Origin: Mycobacterium sp. OAS707
GTDB lineage: Bacteria > Actinomycetota > Actinomycetes > Mycobacteriales > Mycobacteriaceae
Length of the DNA: 64,000 nucleotides
NCBI RefSeq assembly: GCF_014873705.1
Contig: NZ_JADBDS010000003.1
Span: 1,240,001 to 1,304,000, forward strand
Direction: 5' to 3'
A program made the translations under genes and the position numbers. Shown piece by piece: positions 42,373-51,474 of the stretch (positions are counted from its first letter, which is position 1; each line of letters opens with the position of its first letter). Under the pieces are notes generated by a model that saw only the letters and a list, made by a program, of their open reading frames with translations, had not been told where the DNA came from and searched no databases.

Positions 42373-42760
42373 GCCAACTGCCTCGCGCAACTGAGAACTC
42401 TGTCCCGAAACTGGGACTATTGGCCCATCGCCGCAGGTGGAGCCCGCTACGGATTCCGCAGTCCCGAACCAGGCCGGGCGGCCGGAGCAATCGCATCCCA
42501 GCAACCATCACGCCGGTCTAGCAACTTTTTCCGTTGTTAACATTCGCGGTTGCGGTAAACGAACCGGCCAGTAACAAAGTTGCCCGCTGGCCAGCGAATA
42601 TGATAGCGACAGTTATTGACTGAGACGTCAGTGCAAATTTGCGGCGCAGTTCCGCGTGACGCTCGTGAAGATTCTGCAGCAATTTAGGTCCACGAGCGAT
42701 CTGCGATGTTACGGTGCCCTTAGAAAAACCTGAGAGTGACGAATGAAGGGCGGTTCGAGG
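42373..42760. promoter_or_regulatory. 388-base non-coding region upstream of the tandem paralogues
   Basis: I see no protein frame with a plausible start here. The second half is richer in A/T than the rest of the window (TTGTTAACATTCGC, GTAACAAAGTTGCC, GAATATGATAGCGACAG). It contains a TGAGACGTCAGT stretch with a GACGTC palindrome and a TTACGGTGCC shortly before the gene. It probably carries the promoter for the 42761-47403 pair and may include a leader or a small RNA. I found no terminator-like stem behind the kinase gene. Confidence 0.4.
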
Positions 42761-45064
42761 ATGTCGGGCAAGCATCGCAAGTCCGAGAGTCGCACCAAGA
42801 AAATCGCGGTCGTTTCGGTCGCGACCGCCACCGCAACCGCCCTCACAGTCGGCGCGGCACCGCCTCCACCGAAGCCGGCGCCCGAACCCGTCATCGTCCA
42901 CAAAGATGTCGACCTGGCCGCGGCGTTCCGGCCGTTCACCGATCCCGGTCAGATTCCGGACCTGACGTTCGGCCTGGGAACCGCGGCGTACGACTTTTCC
43001 CAGACCGCTGCCGATCTACTGCTGCGGGCCATCGTCGACCATGTCAACCTGAGCGCCCTGGCGAAGGCGGCCGGCTTGGATCTGCCCAGCCTGCTTCAGG
43101 AGATACCGACGTCGTTGTTGTCCGGCGTGCTCGGTGCGATCCCAATCAACCTCACCGGTGTGCTGGGCGACGCGCTCGGTCCGGTGACCGGGTCGCTGTT
43201 GATCCAGGCGCTCGATCTGATCGGCGTCACCGACAACGGCAACACCACCCTGATCAAACTGCTTGATCTGCTCGGACTCGACCTCAGCGACCCCCTCAAC
43301 CTGGCCAACCTCGATCTGCCCGGTGTCAAGCTCATCACCGCCGGGCCGCCGTTCACGCTGCTCAAGCTGCTTGGCCTCGACTTGGGATGGGTTCCGGGAC
43401 TGCCGAATTCGGTGGCGAGCGCCATCAACAACACGACCTACCTCGACGTCGGCCTCAAGGGTCTGCTCAACACCGTGATCGGCAAGCTCGAGCCCAATGT
43501 CCCCGTCCTCGATCCGGTACTGACCGGCTTGAAGGTGCTCGTCAACACCCTGCCGGTCGACGTCGACGTCGCCCAGGTCCGCATTCCGGTCGTGGTCGGA
43601 TTCGGCCTCGGGGCGTTCGCAGCGGGCGCCGCGTACGACAAGGTGCTCGCCGACTTGCCGAATCAGCCCGGCGGAGTGAATTACGCCGGCACCGATCCGC
43701 TGCTGGGTAGCTTCACCGTGCTGCCAATGGTGTTGCTGCGCAACCCCGGTCGCGCAAACGGTGGGTTGTTCGCCCGGATGTTCCCGCTGGCCGGCTTGTT
43801 CGGCATCGATACCGTGACACCCGAGACCGAGGTGACGCACAGCGGCGGTATCCCGATCCTCAACACCGGGCTCGCGCTCGGCGGCGCCAACCTGGTGCCC
43901 ATCAAGATCGATGGCACGGTCCAGTACGACATCCTCTCCGACTTCGCGGCATGGCCCAACCCGTTCTCGATCGCGAACTCTCTGATGGGGGCGGTCCTGC
44001 CGACCTACCTGCTGCGGGGGATCGACACGTCGAACCTGACTCCCCAACTGCTGGAACAGATTCAGGCCGCACTGCAGCGGACGACCGATCTCAACGAACC
44101 CCTTTCGTTGAACCTGTACCTGACGTTGGCGACGAACAGCCTGCCCCTGCTCGAGCCGCTGTACCTCGCCGCCGATGTGATGAACCTGGCGACTTTCGGC
44201 GCACTGCCGAATCCGTTCGAACGGCTGGCGAACGCACTTGCACCCGCGCTGACCAGCCTGACCAATCTCGGCTACACCGACGTGGTGCGCAATCCGGACG
44301 GCACCTACACCAGGACGCTCGACGAGGCTGGCGTGCCAACGCCGTTCCTGTCGTTCCCGGATGTCAACTGGGGCTTGGTGCCCGGCGACATCATCACCTC
44401 GTTGGTCAAGGGCTTCCAGAAGGAGTTCCTCAGCGGCAACCCGACGCCGGGCACGCCCAACGCGATCACCGGGCTACTCAAGCTGCTCACCGGCGTCCTC
44501 GACCCGCTCGGCGGCCTCGGCGACATACTGGGCGGCCTGAACCTGACTCAGCTTGTGAGCCAACAAGTTTCGCCGGTCGCGGCCAACGCGTTGCCCTCGG
44601 CGGACGCGAAGATGGTCACCCTGTCGGCCAACCCGGATGCCGATGTGTCGACCGGCAAGCATGCCGCGGCGGCCGATGCCGCCGCTCCAGAGGACACGGG
44701 GACGACGCCGAAGCACGCCGCCGACGAAACCGAAACCGCAACCGACGAGACGACTCCGACAACAACCGATCCGGACGAGTCGACGACGTCGCCGAAGCCG
44801 CCGAGCACGACGACGCCTAAGCCGACGTCACCCAGGAACCCGGTCGGCGACGTTGTTGGCGGAGCCGGTCACGTGGTCGCCGGTGCCGTTGGTGGCGTGA
44901 CGCACGAAGTCGCAACCGGTGTCGCGGGTGTCCTGAAGAGCCTGGCGCCGAAGAAGACCACCACTTCGACCACTTCGACGAACACCAAGTCGGATACCGA
45001 AAAGGACTCCACGGGCGGCGGCGCCGGCGGAGCGTCGAGCACTGCCTCCAAACCCGCCGCCTGA
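42761..45064 (+). CDS. Large exported-type protein of unknown function, tandem paralogue 1
   Basis: The predicted product has 767 residues. I chose the ATG at 42761 because it aligns with the start of paralogue 2 and follows GAAGGGCGG. A basic, signal-like N-terminus (SRTKKIAVVSVATATATALTVGAAPPPPKP) leads to a core of about 590 residues rich in Leu, Gly and Asn-Pro-Leu turns. Motifs such as LLGLDLSDPLNLANL, GFGLGAFAAGAAYDKV and FTVLPMVLLRNPGRANGGLFARMFPLAGLFGIDTVTP recur in paralogue 2. The last 130 residues are Ser/Thr/Pro/Lys-rich and disordered-looking. I recognise no enzyme motif. Confidence 0.85.
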   Translation: MSGKHRKSESRTKKIAVVSVATATATALTVGAAPPPPKPAPEPVIVHKDVDLAAAFRPFTDPGQIPDLTFGLGTAAYDFSQTAADLLLRAIVDHVNLSALAKAAGLDLPSLLQEIPTSLLSGVLGAIPINLTGVLGDALGPVTGSLLIQALDLIGVTDNGNTTLIKLLDLLGLDLSDPLNLANLDLPGVKLITAGPPFTLLKLLGLDLGWVPGLPNSVASAINNTTYLDVGLKGLLNTVIGKLEPNVPVLDPVLTGLKVLVNTLPVDVDVAQVRIPVVVGFGLGAFAAGAAYDKVLADLPNQPGGVNYAGTDPLLGSFTVLPMVLLRNPGRANGGLFARMFPLAGLFGIDTVTPETEVTHSGGIPILNTGLALGGANLVPIKIDGTVQYDILSDFAAWPNPFSIANSLMGAVLPTYLLRGIDTSNLTPQLLEQIQAALQRTTDLNEPLSLNLYLTLATNSLPLLEPLYLAADVMNLATFGALPNPFERLANALAPALTSLTNLGYTDVVRNPDGTYTRTLDEAGVPTPFLSFPDVNWGLVPGDIITSLVKGFQKEFLSGNPTPGTPNAITGLLKLLTGVLDPLGGLGDILGGLNLTQLVSQQVSPVAANALPSADAKMVTLSANPDADVSTGKHAAAADAAAPEDTGTTPKHAADETETATDETTPTTTDPDESTTSPKPPSTTTPKPTSPRNPVGDVVGGAGHVVAGAVGGVTHEVATGVAGVLKSLAPKKTTTSTTSTNTKSDTEKDSTGGGAGGASSTASKPAA

Positions 45065-45090
45065 CCCGTAATGGAACAAGGGGGTCGACG

Positions 45091-47403
45091 ATGTCACGCA
45101 AGCACCGCAGGTCCGGGAGTCAGCTGACAAAGGTCGCGGTCGTCACCGTGGCCACCGCTACGGCCAGTGCGCTGACCATCGGTGCCGCCCCGCCCCCGCC
45201 CAAGCCGGCGCCCGCGCCGGTGGTCGTCAACTCCGACGTCGACCTGGCAGCGGCGTTCCGGCCTTTCACGGATCCCAATCAGATTCCGGATCTGACCGGC
45301 GGCCTGGGCACCGCGGGCTACGACTTCGCGCAGCAGGTCGGCGACATGCTGCTGCGCGCGCTCGTGGGACACCTCAACCTTGCCGCGTTGGCCAAGTCTG
45401 CTGGCCTTGATCTTCCGAGCCTGCTGATGAAGATCCCGCCGTCGCTATTGGAGGGTGTGCTCGGCGCGATTCCGATCAACCTCGGTGGCGTGCTGTTGGA
45501 CAGTGCGGGCCCGATCCTGACTCCTGTTCTGCTGTCGGCTCTTTCGACGCTCGGTATCACCGACGCCAGCGGCAACACGACGCTGATCAATCTGCTCGGA
45601 CTGCTCGGCCTTGATCTCAGCGACCCGCTCAACCTGTCGAATCTGAACCTTCCCGGCGTCAAGTTGATCACCACCGGTCCCCCCTTCACGTTGTTGAAGA
45701 TGCTGGGACTGGACCTGGGCTGGGTTCCAGGATTTCCGAATTCGGTTGCCAACGCGATCAACAGCACGACCTATCTGGACATCGGGCTCAAGGGTTTGGT
45801 CAGCACACTGATCGACCGTCTCGAAGGCAACGTCGACCTACCGCTCGGCAACATCATCGCCAACCCGCTGGGGTTGCCGATCGGGCTTCCTGTCGACCTG
45901 CCCGTGAACGTCCCAGTGGGGGACCTGCTTTCGGCGCTGAAGCACATCGTCAACAACCTGCCCGTCGACATCGACGCGGCCAAGGTGCGCGTGCCGATCG
46001 TGGTCGGGTTCGGGCTCGGCGCGTTCGCGGCGGGCTCCGCCTATCAGCAGGTTGTCGATCAGCTGCCCTACCAACCGGGCGGCGCGAAATCGCCGACGAA
46101 GGCCACCGACCCGCTGCTGGGCAGCTTCACGGTGTTGCCAATGATCCTGTTGCGCAACCCCGGTCGCGCCAACGGCGGTCTGTTCGCCCGCTTCTTCCCG
46201 ATCGCGGGGTTGTTCGGGATCGACACCGTCACACCGGACACCGAGGTGCAAAGCAGCGGTGGCATCCCGATTCTGAACACCGGGCTGTCGCTTGGCGGTG
46301 CGAACCTGATCCCGGTCAAGGTGGACGCGACGGTCGAGTACGACATCATGTCCGACTTCGCGGCGTGGCCCAACCCCTTCTCGATGGCGAACTCGGTGAT
46401 GGGCGCGATGCTGCCCACCTACCTGCTGCGTGGCATCGACACGTCGAACGTGTCGCCCCAGCTGTTGGCTCAGATTCAGGCAGCCCTGGGACGCACCCTC
46501 GACCTCAACGACCCGCTGGCACTCAACCTCTATCTCACGCTTCCGACGAACAGCCTGCCGCTACTCGAACCGCTTTACCTCGGAGCGGATTTGACCAACC
46601 TGATGACTCTTGGCGCGTTCGGCAACATGAACCCGTTCGGCATGTTCGCCAACGCGCTGGCCCCGGCGATGACCAGCCTGGTCAATCTCGGCTACACCGA
46701 CGTCGTCCGAAACCCGGACGGCACCTACACCAGGACGCTCGACGAAGCAGGCGTGCCAACGCCGTTCATGTCGTTCCCCGACATCAATTGGGGACGGGTA
46801 CCCGGTGACGTCATCCACTCATTGGTCAACGGATTCCAGAAGGAGTTCTTCAGCGGACATCCGACGCCGGGAACACCGAACGCGATCACCGGACTGCTCA
46901 AGCTGCTGACCGGAGTGCTCGGCCCACTCGGCGGCCTCGGTGACCTCCTCAATGGCCTGCCCGGCCTGATATCGCAACAGGTTGCGCCGGTCGCCGCCAA
47001 TGCACTGCCCTCGGCTGACGCCAACACGGTCACGCTCTCGACAACGGCGCCGCAGGCGCCAGCGGCCGCGCCACCCGCGACCGAGGCAGCAGACGAGACT
47101 GCCGCCGAAGAACCAGAAGAAGAAACGACAACGAAGTCGACGACCACAACAAAGACTCCGTCCGCCGGTTCAACGACGTCGACCGGGACGGTGAAGCCGG
47201 CAGGCCCGTCCGCGTCGCCAAAGCCGAGCAACCCGGTCGGCAGCGTCGTCGGCGGCGTGACGAACACCGTCGGCGGTGTCACCGGCGGGGTGGCAGGCAC
47301 GGTCGGTGGCGTCACCGGCGGTGTCGCAGGAACCGTCGGCGGCGTCACGGGTGGCTTGACCGGCGCCCTCGGCGGGCTGACGAAGAAGGTGACCGGCGGC
47401 TAG
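45091..47403 (+). CDS. Large exported-type protein of unknown function, tandem paralogue 2
   Basis: The predicted product has 770 residues starting 26 bases after paralogue 1. It aligns with it from end to end, starting SRKHRRSGSQLTKVAVVTVATATASALTIGAAPPPPKP. An insertion of about 25 residues (PLGNIIANPLGLPIGLPVDLPVNV) lies near residue 260, and the C-terminal tail differs: it ends in repeated VGGVTGGVAGT units instead of the Lys/Thr-rich tail. Both keep a conserved IDTSN...QIQAAL segment and YTRTLDEAGVPTPF. They are co-transcribed; a cell-envelope role is a guess from the export signal. Confidence 0.85.
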   Translation: MSRKHRRSGSQLTKVAVVTVATATASALTIGAAPPPPKPAPAPVVVNSDVDLAAAFRPFTDPNQIPDLTGGLGTAGYDFAQQVGDMLLRALVGHLNLAALAKSAGLDLPSLLMKIPPSLLEGVLGAIPINLGGVLLDSAGPILTPVLLSALSTLGITDASGNTTLINLLGLLGLDLSDPLNLSNLNLPGVKLITTGPPFTLLKMLGLDLGWVPGFPNSVANAINSTTYLDIGLKGLVSTLIDRLEGNVDLPLGNIIANPLGLPIGLPVDLPVNVPVGDLLSALKHIVNNLPVDIDAAKVRVPIVVGFGLGAFAAGSAYQQVVDQLPYQPGGAKSPTKATDPLLGSFTVLPMILLRNPGRANGGLFARFFPIAGLFGIDTVTPDTEVQSSGGIPILNTGLSLGGANLIPVKVDATVEYDIMSDFAAWPNPFSMANSVMGAMLPTYLLRGIDTSNVSPQLLAQIQAALGRTLDLNDPLALNLYLTLPTNSLPLLEPLYLGADLTNLMTLGAFGNMNPFGMFANALAPAMTSLVNLGYTDVVRNPDGTYTRTLDEAGVPTPFMSFPDINWGRVPGDVIHSLVNGFQKEFFSGHPTPGTPNAITGLLKLLTGVLGPLGGLGDLLNGLPGLISQQVAPVAANALPSADANTVTLSTTAPQAPAAAPPATEAADETAAEEPEEETTTKSTTTTKTPSAGSTTSTGTVKPAGPSASPKPSNPVGSVVGGVTNTVGGVTGGVAGTVGGVTGGVAGTVGGVTGGLTGALGGLTKKVTGG
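47262..47370 (+). repeat. In-gene tandem repeat (VGGVTGGVAGT units)
   Basis: Roughly three and a half copies of a 33-base unit encode VGGVTGGVAGT-like peptides at the C-terminus of paralogue 2. Flexible Gly/Val repeats of this sort vary in copy number among relatives and can be polymorphic. Paralogue 1 has a shorter related segment (DVVGGAGHVVAGAVGGV). Confidence 0.75.
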
Positions 47404-48479
47404 TTGAACGCCAACCAGCTGGGCAGTGCGCGTTCGCGAGAGTCACACAACACCTGGCGGGTGTCACAATTGCCGTCGGGCACACCGGCTCCGGCCCACA
47501 TGCCGCCGGTGTCGCGGCGCAGCACGATCGCCGAGGAGCCGCCGCCGTCGAGCAGGATCGCGGAGTCGCTGCCGAGCCCGCGAAACAGATCCTGGATCTG
47601 GTCCGGTGTGTAGCTGCCGCCCTGGAAGACGTACATCTCGTCCTTGCTCTTCGAGTACGCCAGTGCGGTGCGGGCCGCGCTGGGGCCGCCGTCGTTGAGC
47701 TGTCCGGTGTCACCGGGTGTCAGCAGCCCGATGCCGCTCACCGCGACGAACCGTGTGCCCTTGTCGACCAGACCTTGGATGGTCGGCGTGGCTGCGTCGT
47801 AATCCTGTGGGCCACTGGGTGATACGACATAGGGTGCGCCGCTGACGGGCAGGATCATCGTCGACAGCGCGCTCCAGCTTTCCCCACCGCCCGACAGTCC
47901 TTGTTTACCGGCGTAGGCGATGGTGCCCGTCACCGCCGTGTTGGCGCGGCCCTGCCCGTGAGTGTTGTCGACGTAGGCGCCCAACGGAGAACTGCATCCG
48001 GTGGACTTCCACGAACCGCCCTTCTGGCCGCGCACGTCGAAAAAGTTCGCGTTGATCGCGATCGTCGGCTGACCGAGCGCTTGCCAGGCCTGCAGCGGCG
48101 TGTACACCTCGGAGGCCTGCCAGAGGCCTTCGCCCGTGCGCGCCCGCGGATCGCGTTCGCAGCGGGCTTGATAGCCGGAATGCGAATCGACGAGCAGGCG
48201 CGGCGCCAGCCGTTGTGCGGCGGACTTGATGATCATCAGGTGGCCGCCGTTGCTCATCTCGTACCAGTTGCCTGCGGCATTGAGCATCGGGGCGGGTGCA
48301 CCGCCGCCGAAGTTGTAGACCAGGTAGGAGCCTCGGGTGTTGGCGATCGCACCCGCAAGCAACTCGCGGCCGTCAGCGGCGTGGGCGAGCGGGGTGGCCG
48401 TCGTCGCCAGGGCGGCGCACACCGACAGCGTCGCGGCGCACGCCGCGAATCGCCGCCGCATTGCGCGTGAAATCGGCAC
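47400..48479 (-). CDS. Secreted phosphodiester glycosidase (NAGPA) family protein
   Basis: The predicted product has 359 residues. A signal peptide (CAATLSVCAALATTATPLAHA) is followed by a NAGPA domain: AINANFFDVRGQKGGSWKSTGC near residue 145, GTRFVAVSGIGLL, RTALAYSKSKDEMYVFQGG, and the diagnostic LLDGGGSSAIVLR near residue 315. Four cysteines suggest disulfides. The family cleaves or modifies phosphodiester-linked glycans; in mycobacteria it might act on wall glycans. It overlaps the end of the tandem paralogue by four bases, convergently. Confidence 0.85.
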   Translation of the reverse strand: MPISRAMRRRFAACAATLSVCAALATTATPLAHAADGRELLAGAIANTRGSYLVYNFGGGAPAPMLNAAGNWYEMSNGGHLMIIKSAAQRLAPRLLVDSHSGYQARCERDPRARTGEGLWQASEVYTPLQAWQALGQPTIAINANFFDVRGQKGGSWKSTGCSSPLGAYVDNTHGQGRANTAVTGTIAYAGKQGLSGGGESWSALSTMILPVSGAPYVVSPSGPQDYDAATPTIQGLVDKGTRFVAVSGIGLLTPGDTGQLNDGGPSAARTALAYSKSKDEMYVFQGGSYTPDQIQDLFRGLGSDSAILLDGGGSSAIVLRRDTGGMWAGAGVPDGNCDTRQVLCDSRERALPSWLAFN

Positions 48480-48663
48480 GGTCGCCCCTTTGCTGAATCA
48501 CCGGAAACAAAACCACATTAATCACAGCCGACACACAGTCAACTTTGATAACAGCTCGGTATCGGTTGGGGCTCGGGTGGATCGCACCCTTAGCTGTCCG
48601 GAGTGAAATTCGCTGGAACGGGTAACCGGGCGGTGGTCGGACTTTCAACTTGAGGAGCACAAA

Positions 48664-48948
48664 ATGATCGGCACAATTATCAGCGCGGTCGTCGTCGGAT
48701 TGATTGTCGGCGCGTTGGCGCGCCTCGTCATGCCGGGCAAGCAGAACATCGGCATTCTGATGACCATCGTGCTCGGCGTCCTCGGGTCCCTGATCGGCTC
48801 CTGGGTGACCTATCAGGTTGGCTACTCCAACTCCAATGGCGGATGGGCGGTCATTCCGTTCCTCGTCGGCGTGGTCGTGGCAATCGTCTTGATCGCGGTC
48901 TACCTGGCTGTCACCGGGCGGCGAGGCACGGGCACCCCAGCGCGCTAG
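48664..48948 (+). CDS. GlsB/YeaQ/YmgE-family stress membrane protein
   Basis: The predicted product has 94 residues with three hydrophobic helices. It has the family's glycine pattern GLIVGALARLVMPGKQNIGILMTIVLGVLGSLIGSWVT. An AGGAG sits eight bases before the ATG. Family members are induced by stress or on entry to stationary phase; their molecular role is unknown. It ends four bases inside the convergent sugar dehydrogenase gene. Confidence 0.88.
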   Translation: MIGTIISAVVVGLIVGALARLVMPGKQNIGILMTIVLGVLGSLIGSWVTYQVGYSNSNGGWAVIPFLVGVVVAIVLIAVYLAVTGRRGTGTPAR

Positions 48949-50222
48949 CGACCAGGCGGCGCCAACCGATACACGGCGTTCGCATAGTCGTCGGTGATGT
49001 AGGCCGCTCCGTCCGGGCCGGTTACGGCTGAGACGGGGCGGCCCCATCGCGTTCCGTCATCGGACTGAAAACCGCCGACTAGCGTCTGCGCATTACCGAG
49101 AGTGCCGTTGGCCCAAGGGAAGAACACCACCTCTGGCGGGTACGGCGGCTGACGGTTCCATGATCCGTGCACGCCGACCAGCGCGCCGGAGGCGTAAGGG
49201 GCGGGCAGCGTGTTCCCGGTAAAGCTCATCCCGAGCGGCGCGGCGTGCGCGCCGAGGCTTTGCTCGACAGGCGGCAGTGCCGCACAGTCCAGCCTGCTGC
49301 CGTCGGCGTTGGTCTGCACGTCGCGAATGAACGACAGGTTGGCTGGCCCGCCGTCGGGATTGCAGTAGGGCCAACCCAATTCGCGCCCTTGTGTCAGCCG
49401 TGCCACGGCTTCGGGTGGATGGGCGCTGACGTAATCGGCGGTGGCCTCGCCGGTGTGCGGGTCGGCGACGTTGTCGCGGTTGTTGACCGCTGTCCACACC
49501 GAACCGTCCGGCCCGATCGCCAGACCGGTCCCGTTGCGAACGCCGGTCGAAAACGCTTGAGCTGGGCCGCCCCCGGGCGGGATCCGCATGATGGTGGCGC
49601 GCGGCGGGTTGGCGGTGCGGTCGTCGGCGGTGACGTTGCCGGTCGAGCCGATGGAGAAATACACCGCGCCGTCCTGTCCGATCGCGACGCTCTTCAGCGC
49701 ATGCGCATATGCGCCACCCAGGTCGGGGCTCTTGGCATCGGGTAGGTCGTCGGCGATGGTCCGACGGTCGCTCGTTGTGCCGCTGGCGTAGTCGTAGGTG
49801 TCGATCTGATCGCTCTCGGCGACGTACAGCGTGTTTCCCGCGAATGCGAGGCCGTGAGGTTGGTCGAGCCCGTCGAGCAGCACGGAGTCGCGGCCGGATT
49901 GAAGCCTGACTATCTGGCCGCGGCTCGGCACCGACACCAGCAGGCTGCCGTCCGGCGCGAACGCGGCCATCCGGGCGTTGGGGACGCGCGCCCATACCGA
50001 CAGGGTCCAGCCGGCGGGCACCAGTGCCTGGCGCGGTTGGTCGAACGGGGCTTGGGCCAGGTCCGGCGCGACCTGCACGGTCACCGGAACCAGGCCCGCC
50101 GCGGTGGGCGTCGCCGACACTGTTGGGCCGCCTTGCGGCGCAGGCTCAGATGCACATGCCGCGATCAGCGCCACCCCGACCAGCGTGGCCCCAATTCGCT
50201 TACGCCGCAGCCAAACCCGCAT
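48945..50222 (-). CDS. PQQ-dependent sugar dehydrogenase-like lipoprotein
   Basis: The predicted product has 425 residues. The lipoprotein signal ends ALIAAC with lipidated Cys23. The mature part is a six-bladed beta-propeller of the glucose/sorbosone dehydrogenase family: WARVPNARMAAFAPDGSLLVSVP, DQPHGLAFAGNTLYVAE, AIGQDGAVYFSIGSTGN, GVRNGTGLAIGPDGSVWTAVNNRDNV and GVHGSWNRQPPYPPEV. Mycobacterial members may use another cofactor. Its start lies inside the end of the pirin gene on the same strand. Confidence 0.88.
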   Translation of the reverse strand: MRVWLRRKRIGATLVGVALIAACASEPAPQGGPTVSATPTAAGLVPVTVQVAPDLAQAPFDQPRQALVPAGWTLSVWARVPNARMAAFAPDGSLLVSVPSRGQIVRLQSGRDSVLLDGLDQPHGLAFAGNTLYVAESDQIDTYDYASGTTSDRRTIADDLPDAKSPDLGGAYAHALKSVAIGQDGAVYFSIGSTGNVTADDRTANPPRATIMRIPPGGGPAQAFSTGVRNGTGLAIGPDGSVWTAVNNRDNVADPHTGEATADYVSAHPPEAVARLTQGRELGWPYCNPDGGPANLSFIRDVQTNADGSRLDCAALPPVEQSLGAHAAPLGMSFTGNTLPAPYASGALVGVHGSWNRQPPYPPEVVFFPWANGTLGNAQTLVGGFQSDDGTRWGRPVSAVTGPDGAAYITDDYANAVYRLAPPGR

Positions 50223-50961
50223 GCATCTCCCAGACCAGAATCTCTGCGGGTGCTGAAGCGGTGACGCGCTGGCCGCCCGATCCGGTGAACCGAACCGCGT
50301 CGCCCTCGTGCAGCAGCCCGGCGCCCTCCAGCGTCACCTCACCGCGGGGGACGAACAGGTGCAGGTATGGCGCCTCGGGCAGCTCGACCGATTGGCCCGC
50401 CTGCAGACGTGCGCCATGTAGCGCGGCGTAACGGTTGCGGATCGTGATCGCGGCGTCGTCGCTGTGTTCGGGCATACCCGACGCGATGGTCACCAGGCCG
50501 CCGCGCAGCAACTCGTCGTCGATCTCGAGCTGTTGATAGCCCGGCGTGATACCGGACTCGTCGGGCACCACCCACATCTGCACGAAATGCACTGGCTCAT
50601 CATGGGTTTCGGATCCGGTCAGCCGCCACGAGTCGTTCTTCTCCGAGTGCAGGATGCCGCGGCCTGCCGACATGCGCTGGGCCAGGCCGGGATAGATCAC
50701 CCCGGAGTGTCCGGTCGAGTCCTGGTGCACCAGCGAGCCGCGCAGCACCCACGTCACGATCTCCATGTCGCGGTGGGGATGGGTATCAAAACCTGTGCCG
50801 GGCTTGACGATGTCGTCGTTGTTGACCAGCAGCAGTCCGTGGTGGGTGTTGTCGGGAGCGTAATGACTTCCGAACGAGAAGGAATGCTTGGAGTCCAGCC
50901 AGTCGATCTTGGTCGCCAGGCGATCGTCGGCGCGCCTGATGTCGACAGTGGGTGCGGTCAT
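50200..50961 (-). CDS. Pirin-family protein
   Basis: The predicted product has 253 residues. It is a double cupin with the metal ligands His61, His63 (FDTHPHRDMEIVTWVLRGSLVHQDS), His105 and Glu107 (AGRGILHSEKND). The YhaK/pirin signature PGLAQRMSAGRG is present. In order it corresponds to Rv0181c, next to sigG in M. tuberculosis; here three genes intervene. Divergent from a MarR gene across 69 bases, it is a plausible MarR target. Confidence 0.9.
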   Translation of the reverse strand: MTAPTVDIRRADDRLATKIDWLDSKHSFSFGSHYAPDNTHHGLLLVNNDDIVKPGTGFDTHPHRDMEIVTWVLRGSLVHQDSTGHSGVIYPGLAQRMSAGRGILHSEKNDSWRLTGSETHDEPVHFVQMWVVPDESGITPGYQQLEIDDELLRGGLVTIASGMPEHSDDAAITIRNRYAALHGARLQAGQSVELPEAPYLHLFVPRGEVTLEGAGLLHEGDAVRFTGSGGQRVTASAPAEILVWEMHAGLAAA

Positions 50962-51030
50962 GGCATCACTCCTGGTGTCTTGGCCAGCCTAGGTGGGTGG
51001 CGTTGACTCCGACAACATAGATGATGTGTC

Positions 51031-51474
51031 ATGTATTCCATGTGGCTGACCGAAGAGCAGCAGAAGGTGTGGCGAGGGTACCTGGAGATGGCGAGCCGAC
51101 TGCAGACTGCCATGCACCGCCAGCTGCAACAGGACTGTGAGCTGTCGCTGGCTGACTACGACGTGCTGGTGGCGCTGTCCGAGCGGGGGCCGCAGCGCAT
51201 CAACGAGCTCGGCGAGGTGCTCGGGTGGGAGCAGAGCAGGCTGTCACATCAGCTGCGGCGGATGCGCGGCCGCGACCTGGTGGATCGCCATGGCAGCGGC
51301 GACGACCGGCGCGGTGCGACCGTAGAACTCACCTCTGCCGGCCGGGCAGCATTGGATGCCGCCGCTCCCGGACACGTCGAACTGGTGCGCTCCGTCGTGT
51401 TCGACGGTTTGAGCCCCGCGCAGCTGCGTTCGTTCGGCGCGGTGATCGAACTGGTTACCAGTCGGCTTCGCTGA
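51031..51474 (+). CDS. MarR-family regulator
   Basis: The predicted product has 147 residues. The winged helix runs LSLADYDVLVALSERGPQRINELGEVLGWEQSRLSHQLRRMRGRDLVDRHGSGDDRRGATVELTSAGRAAL, with flanking dimerisation helices. It is divergent from the pirin gene and its last 20 bases overlap the convergent alcohol dehydrogenase gene. MarR proteins commonly repress the divergent neighbour in response to small phenolics or oxidants. No cysteine lies near the DNA-binding region. Confidence 0.9.
   Translation: MYSMWLTEEQQKVWRGYLEMASRLQTAMHRQLQQDCELSLADYDVLVALSERGPQRINELGEVLGWEQSRLSHQLRRMRGRDLVDRHGSGDDRRGATVELTSAGRAALDAAAPGHVELVRSVVFDGLSPAQLRSFGAVIELVTSRLR

Noticed and set aside
47262..47370. Short tandem repeat considered as CRISPR
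   Set aside because: It is in frame within a coding sequence, has no unique spacers and encodes a regular peptide repeat.
48615..48630. GGGTAA as a SigF-type -10 element before the GlsB-type gene
   Set aside because: There is no convincing GGTTT-type -35 at the right distance; the hexamer alone is too common.
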